From assembly GCF_013004105.1 (NCBI RefSeq), contig NZ_CP053085.1, positions 1,488,001 to 1,552,000 on the forward strand: 64,000 nucleotides of DNA, read 5' to 3'. The notes below the pieces were generated by a model. It searched no databases. It was given only the letters and a program-made list of their open reading frames with translations, and was not told where the DNA came from. Each line of letters starts with the position of its first letter. Position 1 is the first letter of the stretch. The DNA comes from Gemmatimonas groenlandica (GTDB lineage: Bacteria > Gemmatimonadota > Gemmatimonadetes > Gemmatimonadales > Gemmatimonadaceae). Made by a program: the position numbers and the translations under genes. Positions 17,405 through 26,422 of the stretch are shown one piece after another.

Positions 17405-18669
17405 TCGCGCTGTACGACGATGCCGTGGCACGGCGCTTCGAACCGTTCGCCACCAGCCGCCCGCTCGGCGAGATGCGCGCGGGCGCGCTGCTCATTCGCG
17501 AACGCTGGGAAATAGTGCTCGGTGTCGAGAGCCGTGGATTCGTGGGGGCACCGCATCTGCATGGATTCGCCGAGTTCGACGCGCCGACCTTCGTGAACGG
17601 ACAGGCGCTCGCCGCCGGCACGTGGCTGGTGAATACGCGCGCGCTGCCATACCTCGATGGCCCCGCGATCGCCGTGTCAACGACCGCGTTGACGATCACG
17701 ATCGGCGGGGAAATCGCCGCGATTCGACTCGACAGCGACGCGCGTGACGCGCGCACCCTCGCCGCGTTGGCGGATGGATCGTATGGGCTGACGCACGACC
17801 GGGCACTCCCCGACGGCACTGGCGATGAAGCCGAAGCACTCGAGCTCGACGGCGTCTGGTTGGACGACGTGTGGGATGTGATCGGCACCCTGCAGCCGCT
17901 ACTGCAGCGCGACATCCCTGCCCTCGCCTCTCGTCTTTCCGTCACCACGTTGCACACTGGCGGCAGTGCGTCGGCAACCATTTTGGGATCGCATCCGGTG
18001 TATGCGGAAGTGGGCGCCACGATTGAACCGATGTCGGTGTTCGACACCAGCACGGGGCCGGTGCTGCTGCGGCGCGGCGCGCAGGTACATGCGTTCACGC
18101 GCGTCATCGGACCGTGCTACGTGGGCCACGACAGTGTGGTGACGGCCGACCGCATTGCCGGGTCGTCGATCGGCGAGACGTGTCGTGTGCACGGCGAACT
18201 CTCGACGTCGATCTTCATCGGCCACGCGAACAAGGGGCATGACGGTTTCGTCGGACACTCCGTGCTCGGTCGATGGGTGAATCTCGGTGCCGGGACGATC
18301 ACCAGTAATCTGAAGAACACGTACGGCGCGGTGGCCCTGTGGACGCCCGACGGTGTGCGTGAAAGCGGCCTGCAATTCCTGGGCACGATGTTCGGCGATC
18401 ACGTGAAGACCGGCATCGGACTACGACTGACGACCGGATGTGTGCTCGGCGCCGGAGCGAATGTCTTCGACGCGATGCCGCCGAAGGTCGTGGCACCATT
18501 CTCGTGGGGCGCTCGTGCACCGTACGATGCGTTCGACGTGACGAAGTTCGTGCAGACGGCCGAGCGCATGATGGCGCGGCGCGGCGTGCCGCTCACTGAA
18601 AGCAGCCGCGCGTGGTGGACCAGCGTGCACGCTCTGTGCGCCGCCGACGGCCGCTGGCCACGTCGCTGA
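17401..18669 (+). CDS. GlmU-like putative sugar nucleotidyltransferase with left-handed beta-helix
   Basis: 422 aa. The C-terminal half (about 190-375) has the hexapeptide periodicity of a left-handed parallel beta-helix with GlmU-type motifs: IGHANKGHDGFVGHSVLGRW and LGAGTITSNLKNTYG, near the acetyl-CoA/GlcN-1-P site of GlmU. The N-terminal half shows no classic G-x-G-T-R-M pyrophosphorylase signature; fragments such as WLVNTRALPYLDG match proteins annotated as putative sugar nucleotidyl transferase, well known in Bacteroidetes. GTG start overlaps the manC stop. Predicted acyl- or nucleotidyl-transfer on a sugar phosphate; substrate unknown. Confidence 0.7.
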   Translation: MIALYDDAVARRFEPFATSRPLGEMRAGALLIRERWEIVLGVESRGFVGAPHLHGFAEFDAPTFVNGQALAAGTWLVNTRALPYLDGPAIAVSTTALTITIGGEIAAIRLDSDARDARTLAALADGSYGLTHDRALPDGTGDEAEALELDGVWLDDVWDVIGTLQPLLQRDIPALASRLSVTTLHTGGSASATILGSHPVYAEVGATIEPMSVFDTSTGPVLLRRGAQVHAFTRVIGPCYVGHDSVVTADRIAGSSIGETCRVHGELSTSIFIGHANKGHDGFVGHSVLGRWVNLGAGTITSNLKNTYGAVALWTPDGVRESGLQFLGTMFGDHVKTGIGLRLTTGCVLGAGANVFDAMPPKVVAPFSWGARAPYDAFDVTKFVQTAERMMARRGVPLTESSRAWWTSVHALCAADGRWPRR

Positions 18670-18712
18670 GCGCGGTGTTCATCGCGGAGCGGCGCGCCGT
18701 CGCTGGGCACGC

Positions 18713-19555
18713 ATGCTCCGTATAACGGTTCTCGGCAGCGGGAGTCGCGGCAACGCCATCCTGATCGACGGCACGGATGGCGCGGTGCTGGTTGATGCGG
18801 GATTCGGCCCGCGCTCGCTCGCGCGACGGCTGAAGGCGGTGGGCCGTCGGCCGGAAGAGATCAGTGCGTTGCTGCTGACGCACGAGCACACCGATCACGC
18901 GAGCGGCGCCGGCGTCGCGTGCACGCGCTGGGGCTGGCCGATGTACGGGTCGGCGGGCACGATCGAGGCGTTGGGCGTGGCCAGCGCAACGGACGTCTCA
19001 TTGCGTGCGGGGCGAACCTTCACCGATGACGGCCCGACGTCGATCAGCGGTTTCCTGGTCGAGACGACCTCGGTGCCGCATGACGCGCGGGATTGTCGTG
19101 CGCTCGTATTCACCGATATCCGGAGTGGCGCGCGCGCAGGAGTGGCGATGGATGTCGGGCGCGTTCCGGAGGCGCTGCCGGTTTCCTTTGAGCGATTAGA
19201 CCTGATCGTGGTCGAATCAAACCACGATGAGCAGATGCTTGCACGTGGTCCGTATCCCTGGTCGCTGAAACAACGGATCAGCGGAGGCCTCGGGCATCTC
19301 TCGAACGGTGCGGCCGCCGGGTTCGTAAGCGCGTGTGCGCATCGCGGACTGCGCGGTGTGTTGCTGACACACTTGAGCGAGACGAACAACCTTCCCGCGC
19401 TGGCGATCGAGCGGACGCGCGACGCGCTGCGCCGGGCCGGTTGGTCGCGCGACGCGCTGTCGGCGGCGTCACAACATCTACCGCTGCCGCCGATGACATC
19501 GACCGGTGAAGCGGCGTGGTTGGTGCGCGCGTCGCAATTATCGCTCGGCTTCTAA
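18713..19555 (+). CDS. Metallo-beta-lactamase-fold hydrolase (YycJ/WalJ-like)
   Basis: 280 aa. N-terminal ITVLGSGSRGNAILI and metal motif LLLTHEHTDHASG (His57, His59, Asp61, His62), later VPHDARDCRALVF and ESNHDEQML, GHLSNGAAAGF and LLTHLSETNN supply remaining ligands. This order is that of the YycJ/WalJ group, thought to be exonucleases that coordinate division or repair. It starts 43 nt after the GlmU-like gene and ends at a strong hairpin facing groEL. Confidence 0.85.
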   Translation: MLRITVLGSGSRGNAILIDGTDGAVLVDAGFGPRSLARRLKAVGRRPEEISALLLTHEHTDHASGAGVACTRWGWPMYGSAGTIEALGVASATDVSLRAGRTFTDDGPTSISGFLVETTSVPHDARDCRALVFTDIRSGARAGVAMDVGRVPEALPVSFERLDLIVVESNHDEQMLARGPYPWSLKQRISGGLGHLSNGAAAGFVSACAHRGLRGVLLTHLSETNNLPALAIERTRDALRRAGWSRDALSAASQHLPLPPMTSTGEAAWLVRASQLSLGF

Positions 19556-19580
19556 CCGCCACGCGACGGGTTCGAACGGC

Positions 19581-19610
19581 AGAACGGGCGCCCGATTGGG
19601 CGCCCGTTCT
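19581..19610. terminator. Bidirectional intrinsic terminator between the hydrolase gene and groEL
   Basis: Perfect 13-bp inverted repeat (AGAACGGGCGCCC, 4-nt loop GATT) between convergent genes. A T-rich stretch follows on the plus strand (GTTTCCTT). It can serve both groEL and the plus-strand operon. Confidence 0.88.
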
Positions 19611-19634
19611 GTTTCCTTCGACTGTCTGAACGGC

Positions 19635-21287
<1,653 letters not shown>

Positions 21288-21312
21288 TTACCGTTGAGTG
21301 GTTCGAAGACGA

Positions 21313-21615
21313 TTAGCTGATCACCGCGAGCACATCCGACTCGCGGAGGATGAGCAGCTGCTCACCGTCGATCGTCACTTCCGTACCGCTGTACTTCCCG
21401 TACAGGATCTTGTCGCCGACCTTCACGTCCATCGGAACGCGGGTCTCCTTCTCGAAACGGCCCGGTCCAACCGCGACAACAGAACCCTGCTGCGGCTTTT
21501 CCTTGGCGGTATCCGGGATGTACAGCCCACCGCGCATCTGTTCCGCTTCTTCGCTCGGCTTCACGACGACGCGATCAGCGAGCGGCGCTACCTTGGCGGC
21601 ACTCTGAGTGGCCAT
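21313..21615 (-). CDS. groES: Co-chaperonin GroES (Hsp10)
   Basis: 100 aa. Start ATG 21613-21615 (MATQSAAKV) with GGAGAC upstream. Core motifs: [20 protein letters not shown] with the mobile-loop region, and [21 protein letters not shown] short Ala/Lys-rich N-terminal extension precedes the usual start of the fold. First gene of groES-groEL, preceded by promoter and CIRCE. Confidence 0.98.
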   Translation of the reverse strand: MATQSAAKVAPLADRVVVKPSEEAEQMRGGLYIPDTAKEKPQQGSVVAVGPGRFEKETRVPMDVKVGDKILYGKYSGTEVTIDGEQLLILRESDVLAVIS

Positions 21616-21669
21616 AACTGTTGTCTCCTGCGTATGTGTCAGGGATCGAACCAATGAGTATGCTCGATG

Positions 21670-21696
21670 TTAGCACTCAACCGAGTCGAGTGCTAA
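21670..21696. promoter_or_regulatory. CIRCE element (HrcA operator) of groESL
   Basis: Exact consensus arms TTAGCACTC (21670-21678) and GAGTGCTAA (21688-21696) with a 9-nt spacer. It sits at the predicted transcription start of groESL, so HrcA repressor binding would block initiation and be relieved on heat shock. hrcA itself is not in the window. Confidence 0.97.
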
Positions 21697-21703
21697 CGAC
21701 CCA

Positions 21704-21732
21704 AAGCTAAGCGCAACGGCGGTGGCAGTCAA
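21704..21732 (-). promoter_or_regulatory. Sigma70-type promoter of groESL
   Basis: Minus strand: TTGACT (21727-21732), 17-nt spacer, TAGCTT (21704-21709). The predicted start near 21697 falls at the upstream edge of the CIRCE, the classical arrangement. Consensus-based. Confidence 0.7.
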
Positions 21733-21841
21733 GCGGGGCTCACCGTCGATACAATTTCGTAACTTCAAGCAATGAAAGCATTTAGGACGTTACAATCACT
21801 GCCGAATCGACATTGGCGGGCCCGATATGGCAGAAGAACTT

Positions 21842-21862
21842 CCACGAAGGCTGCCTTCGTGG
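21842..21862 (-). terminator. Intrinsic terminator after coaX
   Basis: 9-bp perfect stem (CCACGAAGG against CCTTCGTGG, loop CTG) 27 nt after the coaX stop. On the minus strand it is followed by AAGTTCTTCT, a moderately T-rich tract. Likely ends the long minus-strand block. Confidence 0.6.
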
Positions 21863-21889
21863 CAGCGCCAGAACCGCGGAGAAGCGGGT

Positions 21890-22666
21890 CTACTGCTGAA
21901 CAAGCAGGTCGTATGCCAAACGCAATCCCTGCAGGGTCAGTGTTGGCTCGATGAGATCGAACTCCGAGCACCACGGCTGTAGGGTCTCCGCCAGACCGCC
22001 CGTGGCGACCACCAGCGGGACCTCGCGCCCAGGCCACTCCGCCTTGATGCGACGCACGATGCCATCGATCGCATCGGCGGCTCCGAAGAGCACTCCGGCA
22101 CGAATGCACTCCTCGGTGCGCGTGCCGATGACGCGCTTGGGAGGAATCAGTTCGGTGGCCGGCAGCTTCGACGTACGCCGCGTCAGGGTTTCCGCCGACG
22201 TGCGCACACCGGGCATGATGACGCCACCGAGAAACACGCCGTCGGCCGTAATGCAGTCGAAGGTGGTGGCGGTGCCGAGGTCGACGCAGATGGTGTCGCG
22301 CTGATACAACTGGCTCGCGGCGAGCGTGTTGATCAGCCGATCGGCGCCCACACTGAGCGGCTCGTCGACCTGCACCGTGATCGGCAGCGCCGCTTTCGCA
22401 TCGACCAGAATCGGCGTGACGCCGAAGTACCGCTCGCACGCCTTCGCGAGCGGATCCGTGATCGGCGGGACAACCGAGCCGATCGCGGCGGCCGTGACGG
22501 CGCGGAGCTCCACGTTCGACGCGTGGAGGAGACTACGCAAGACGATGCCGAATTCATCGGACGTTCGCGGTACGGCCGTCATGATGCGCCAGTCGGCGCG
22601 CAGCGTGGTCCCCTCGAACAGACCGATGGTGGTCTCGGTGTTGCCGACATCGAAGACGATCAGCAT
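21890..22666 (-). CDS. coaX: Type III pantothenate kinase
   Basis: 258 aa. Phosphorylates pantothenate in CoA synthesis; the CoaX type is feedback-resistant and needs a monovalent cation. The start ATG 22664-22666 opens the ASKHA phosphate-binding motif MLIVFDVGNTETTIGLF. Later motifs: GADRLINTLAAS and ICVDLGTATTFDCITADG, FLGGVIMPGV and the C-terminal VVATGGLAETL. Starts 22 nt after birA. Pairing of birA and coaX is common in bacteria. Confidence 0.94.
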   Translation of the reverse strand: MLIVFDVGNTETTIGLFEGTTLRADWRIMTAVPRTSDEFGIVLRSLLHASNVELRAVTAAAIGSVVPPITDPLAKACERYFGVTPILVDAKAALPITVQVDEPLSVGADRLINTLAASQLYQRDTICVDLGTATTFDCITADGVFLGGVIMPGVRTSAETLTRRTSKLPATELIPPKRVIGTRTEECIRAGVLFGAADAIDGIVRRIKAEWPGREVPLVVATGGLAETLQPWCSEFDLIEPTLTLQGLRLAYDLLVQQ

Positions 22667-22688
22667 GACGAACCACTCACGGCGCGGC

Positions 22689-23423
22689 TCATTGTGCCTC
22701 CCCGGCGAAGACGAGCGAGCCACTGCGGGCGGCGTACATGGCACCGCGTGACTCGGCAATCAGCAGCGCACCGGTGGCATCAATACCCATGGCACGTCCG
22801 GCGCGTGGCTCGAGGATGTCGCGACCGAAGGCCAGATCACGTTCGGCCCAGCGCGCGCATTCCTCTGGCGTAAGTCGGCCAGGCTGAGCGGCCGCTCGCC
22901 GCATGGCGGGCAGCATCGCCCGCAGCACATCGTCGCGAGGAATGTCCTCACGTAGTGACGTGGCATCGGGAAAGGCCTCTGGGATGCGACGGTTGACGCC
23001 GACGCCGATCGCGACCCACTCGGGGAGCGATTCGCGCCACCGTGCTTCGATCAAGATTCCCGCCAGCTTCCCCGCGCCGACAAACAGGTCGTTGGGCCAC
23101 TTGAGCCGAATGCGGCCTTCGCAAAACGGTTCGAGTGCGTCGGACAGCGCCAAGCCGATACGTAGGGCGAGCACATCGAGCGCGTGCTGATCACGAGGGC
23201 GTTCGATGAGTGTCATCCACAGCCCCGCACCGGGTTCAGAGACCCAACTCCGGCCGCCGCGACCACGTCCGCTTTCCTGCGCGTCTGCGAGCACGAGGGT
23301 GCCCGCTTCGGCGCCGGCCTGCGCGAGACGATGCGCCTCGTCCATTGTCGATCCAACCAGAGCATGGTAGTCGAGGCGGGCGAGTCCGCACTCGGCCGCA
23401 AGCGTCGGCGAGGGCGTGACCAT
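22689..23423 (-). CDS. birA: Biotin-[acetyl-CoA-carboxylase] ligase
   Basis: 244 aa, the monofunctional class that lacks the N-terminal DNA-binding domain, so it should not repress biotin genes. Biotinylates acetyl-CoA carboxylase carrier protein through biotinyl-AMP. Motifs: VGSTMDEAHRLA, SGRGRGGRSW (about 51-60), LKWPNDLFV and KLAGILIEA, then a small C-terminal SH3-like domain ending DATGALLIAESRG. Start overlaps the uppP stop by one base (TGATG). Confidence 0.93.
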   Translation of the reverse strand: MVTPSPTLAAECGLARLDYHALVGSTMDEAHRLAQAGAEAGTLVLADAQESGRGRGGRSWVSEPGAGLWMTLIERPRDQHALDVLALRIGLALSDALEPFCEGRIRLKWPNDLFVGAGKLAGILIEARWRESLPEWVAIGVGVNRRIPEAFPDATSLREDIPRDDVLRAMLPAMRRAAAQPGRLTPEECARWAERDLAFGRDILEPRAGRAMGIDATGALLIAESRGAMYAARSGSLVFAGEAQ

Positions 23424-24226
23424 CAGCTGCGCGTGGCGATGGTGGCGAAGACGACGGCGGCCAGGATGACACGGTACACGGCAAACACACCGAAACTATG
23501 CTTGCTCACATAACGCAGCAGTACGGTAATGGCTAACCAGCTGCTGATGGCGGCCGCCACGACACCAGCGACCAGTGGCGCGGAGACGCCTTCCGAGCGC
23601 ACGGCTTCGGGCACCTTCAGAATGACCGCCGCGAGCGTGATCGGCATGCTCATGAGAAAGCTGAAGCGCGCCGCGCTTGGGCGATCGAGCTTGAGAAAGC
23701 GCCCCGCCGTGATCGTCGAGCCTGAGCGTGAGACACCGGGGATGAGGGCAAGCACCTGCGCACACCCGACAATGATGGCATCACGCATGGTGACTTCTTC
23801 GATCGTTCGGGAGCGGGCGCTCCAACGATCGATGGCCCAGAGCAGTACACCCATCACGATCAGCGCCGTGCCGATGATCATCGGCGAACGAAAGGTGGTC
23901 TCGGCGAGGTCATTGAGCAGCAAGCCGCCGACGCCCGCCGGAATCGTGGCAACGACCAGATACACGAGGCGTCGGTCGTGTACCGTCTCGATACGCCGCG
24001 TCGACGCGATCTTCCACGCACTTTTCGTCATGTCGATCCACTCCGCGCGGAAGTACCACACCAGCGCGATCAGTGTACCGAGATGGAGCGCGACGTCGAA
24101 GGCGAGACCCGGATCTTTCCACCCGAAGAAATACGGCGTGAGCGCCAGGTGTGCCGAACTCGAAATCGGCAGCAGCTCAGCGAGTCCCTGCACGATGCCG
24201 AGCACTACCGCCTGAAAAATCGTCAC
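23423..24226 (-). CDS. uppP: Undecaprenyl-diphosphatase UppP (BacA)
   Basis: About 267 aa integral inner-membrane enzyme that dephosphorylates undecaprenyl pyrophosphate to recycle the peptidoglycan lipid carrier; overproduction gives bacitracin resistance. Signatures: LGIVQGLAELLPISSSAHL and PGVSRSGSTITAGRFL, with about eight hydrophobic segments. The chosen start is GTG at 24224-24226 (VTIFQAVVLGIV), which gives the usual family length. A longer in-frame reading from 24349 would overlap bshA and add a charged, non-membrane N-terminus. Confidence 0.92.
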   Translation of the reverse strand: MTIFQAVVLGIVQGLAELLPISSSAHLALTPYFFGWKDPGLAFDVALHLGTLIALVWYFRAEWIDMTKSAWKIASTRRIETVHDRRLVYLVVATIPAGVGGLLLNDLAETTFRSPMIIGTALIVMGVLLWAIDRWSARSRTIEEVTMRDAIIVGCAQVLALIPGVSRSGSTITAGRFLKLDRPSAARFSFLMSMPITLAAVILKVPEAVRSEGVSAPLVAGVVAAAISSWLAITVLLRYVSKHSFGVFAVYRVILAAVVFATIATRS

Positions 24227-24257
24227 GCGTTCATCCACCCACGGAAAAGTCCCGAAC

Positions 24258-25403
24258 TCATCGACCGGCAACCGCCGATGCGATGGTGCGCTCATAGAGC
24301 GCTTCGTACTGCGCGACGACGGCATCTTCGGAGAATCGTTTCCGCGCATCGGCGGCAGCGGCGGTGCTCATGGTCTGCCACATCGCGGGATCCGTCAGCA
24401 GGCGCACGCCGGCCGCCGCCATCGCCTCCACGTCACCGACCTCGCAGAGGAATCCTGTTTCCCCGTCGATGACGACTTCGGGGAGCCCGCCCGCGCGTGC
24501 ACCGATGACGGGCACGCCCGACGCCAATGCCTCGAGGGCGCTGAGGCCGAAGGACTCCTTGTCACTCGTGAGCAGAAACAGATCGGCGCCGGCGAGCAGT
24601 GGCGCGATCGCATCGATCTTGCCGAGGAAGAGCACATGTTCCGCCACGCCAAGATCGCGTGCTTCCGCTTCGGCTTCGACGCGTTCCGGTCCATCACCGA
24701 CCATCACCAGCACCGCCGGCACTTCCTTGTTCACGCCGGCAAAGACGCGCACGACATCGCGCACGCGCTTCACTGGTCGGAAGTTCGAAATGTGCATGAG
24801 CACCTTTCGCCCCGTCGTGACGTCGGTGGGAATCGGAAAATGGTGACGGCTGCGGTCGTACAGCGCAGGATTGATGAAATTCGGAATGACTTCGACGTCG
24901 CAGCCCACGCATCCGAACGCGCGGTACGTCTGGTCGCGCAGATAGTCGGATACGGCGGTCACACTGTCGGACTTTTCGATCGAGAAACGCGTGATGGTAT
25001 AGAACGAGCGTTCCTGTCCGACGATGGTGATGTCGGTGCCGTGCAACGTCGTCACCACGCGCACATCCGCATTGCCCTCCCGCAGCATCTCGCGCGCGAT
25101 CCAAGCGCTCGTAGCATGCGGGATGGCGTAATGACAATGCAAGATGTCGAGCTGATGATCGCGCACGACTTCGTGCATGCGCACCGCGAGGGCGAGGTCG
25201 TACGGCGGATATTCGAAGAGTGGATAGCGTCCGACATCCACCTCGTGAAACCAGACCCGCGGCAGAAAACTCGGCAGGCGGAATGGCTGCTGATAGGTGA
25301 TGAAGTGCACTTCGTGGCCACGTGCGGCGAGTGCGATGCCGAGCTCAGTCGCAACGGCGCCCGATCCCCCGTACGTCGGATAGCAGGTGATGCCGATCTT
25401 CAT
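24258..25403 (-). CDS. bshA: N-acetyl-alpha-D-glucosaminyl L-malate synthase (bacillithiol synthesis)
   Basis: 381 aa GT4 glycosyltransferase. BshA joins UDP-GlcNAc and L-malate, the first step to the thiol bacillithiol. Motifs: MKIGITCYPTYGGSGAVATE, HCHYAIPHATSAWIARE, LHGTDITIVGQ, HISNFRPVKRV and the nucleotide-binding EX7E region KESFGLSALEALASGVPVIG. The sequence GGSGAVATELG and the HYAIPHA block are typical of BshA rather than generic GT4 enzymes. The ATG at 25401-25403 overlaps the miaA stop (ATGA). bshB and bshC are not in the window. Confidence 0.88.
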   Translation of the reverse strand: MKIGITCYPTYGGSGAVATELGIALAARGHEVHFITYQQPFRLPSFLPRVWFHEVDVGRYPLFEYPPYDLALAVRMHEVVRDHQLDILHCHYAIPHATSAWIAREMLREGNADVRVVTTLHGTDITIVGQERSFYTITRFSIEKSDSVTAVSDYLRDQTYRAFGCVGCDVEVIPNFINPALYDRSRHHFPIPTDVTTGRKVLMHISNFRPVKRVRDVVRVFAGVNKEVPAVLVMVGDGPERVEAEAEARDLGVAEHVLFLGKIDAIAPLLAGADLFLLTSDKESFGLSALEALASGVPVIGARAGGLPEVVIDGETGFLCEVGDVEAMAAAGVRLLTDPAMWQTMSTAAAADARKRFSEDAVVAQYEALYERTIASAVAGR

Positions 25404-26422
25404 GCGGTCCTCGTGTGCATCGCGTGGTTCGCGACGGATTCCTCGTGATCCCACCAGGCTAGCGCCTGATCGAGCGCCTCGGGCGCGTCCGGGTTGATTC
25501 GCGTGACCTGTTCCGCCGGCATCTGATGCCGGAACCACGTACGCTGCCGTTTGGCGTACTGCCGCGTCTCGATGATCACCCGCTCGATGGCGGCATCGAC
25601 CGCGCGCGTGCCGCCCGCTCCTTCGAGGGCGTCGCGCACGACGCGATAGCCGCTCGCGGACCACGCCGGGGCGTCGTGGGCGATCGACTCTCTCAAGCGT
25701 TCAACTTCCTGCACAAAACCGTCAGCGATCATCTGGTGCACGCGGTGAGCAATCCGTTCGGCCAGTACGGGCCCCGGATCTACCACAAGATACCGTGCGG
25801 AGGGCGGCGTCGAGACATCGGCCGGGTTCTCCCTTGAGGTACCGGGGCGGTCGACTGACCGGAGAGCCTCGCTGAGGCGCGTCCCTGCCAGCAGCGCGGT
25901 TTCGACGGCCCGCAACAGCTGCGTACGCCCCAGATGCGCGCGGGCCGGATCGAGGCGGCGGCACCAGCGCGCCAGCTCGTCGAGCGGGCACGCCGCCAGC
26001 CACGCCCCGAGCGCCTCACGACGGTCGGGATCGAGCGTCGGGACCGCATCGAGGGGCGAGACCAATGCCTTCACGTAGAGCCCGGTCCCACCCACAACGA
26101 CGGGCGGGGTCCCTGCCTGCTCGGCGTCCTCGCACCAGCGCACCGCGTCGTCGGCCCAGGCGCGGGCCGAGTACCGAATGGTGGGAGCGACCACGTCAAT
26201 GCCGAAGTGCGGAATTGCTTGCCGGTCGGCGAGCGGAGGCTTCGCGGTGCCGATGTCGAAGCCATCATACACCTGCCGCGAGTCAGCGCTGACGATCGCC
26301 AAGCCTCGCTGCCGCGCGAGATACATCGCCAAGGCTGATTTGCCGGCGGCTGTCGGGCCAACGATGATGCGCCTCGGCGTCCACGACCGCGAAGCGGAAC
26401 CGCCGGTGCTCGCGGCGGTCAC
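25400..26422 (-). CDS. miaA: tRNA dimethylallyltransferase MiaA
   Basis: About 340 aa. Adds a dimethylallyl group to A37 of tRNAs reading UNN codons. Walker A-like GPTAAGKSALA, then SADSRQVYDGFDIGTAKP, VVVGGTGLYVKAL and the late KRQRTWFRHQ. I prefer GTG 26420-26422, which overlaps the mutL TGA as GTGA like many neighbours. An ATG at 26455 would extend the protein by 11 residues inside mutL. The mutL-miaA order is shared with Escherichia coli and many others. Confidence 0.93.
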   Translation of the reverse strand: MTAASTGGSASRSWTPRRIIVGPTAAGKSALAMYLARQRGLAIVSADSRQVYDGFDIGTAKPPLADRQAIPHFGIDVVAPTIRYSARAWADDAVRWCEDAEQAGTPPVVVGGTGLYVKALVSPLDAVPTLDPDRREALGAWLAACPLDELARWCRRLDPARAHLGRTQLLRAVETALLAGTRLSEALRSVDRPGTSRENPADVSTPPSARYLVVDPGPVLAERIAHRVHQMIADGFVQEVERLRESIAHDAPAWSASGYRVVRDALEGAGGTRAVDAAIERVIIETRQYAKRQRTWFRHQMPAEQVTRINPDAPEALDQALAWWDHEESVANHAMHTRTA

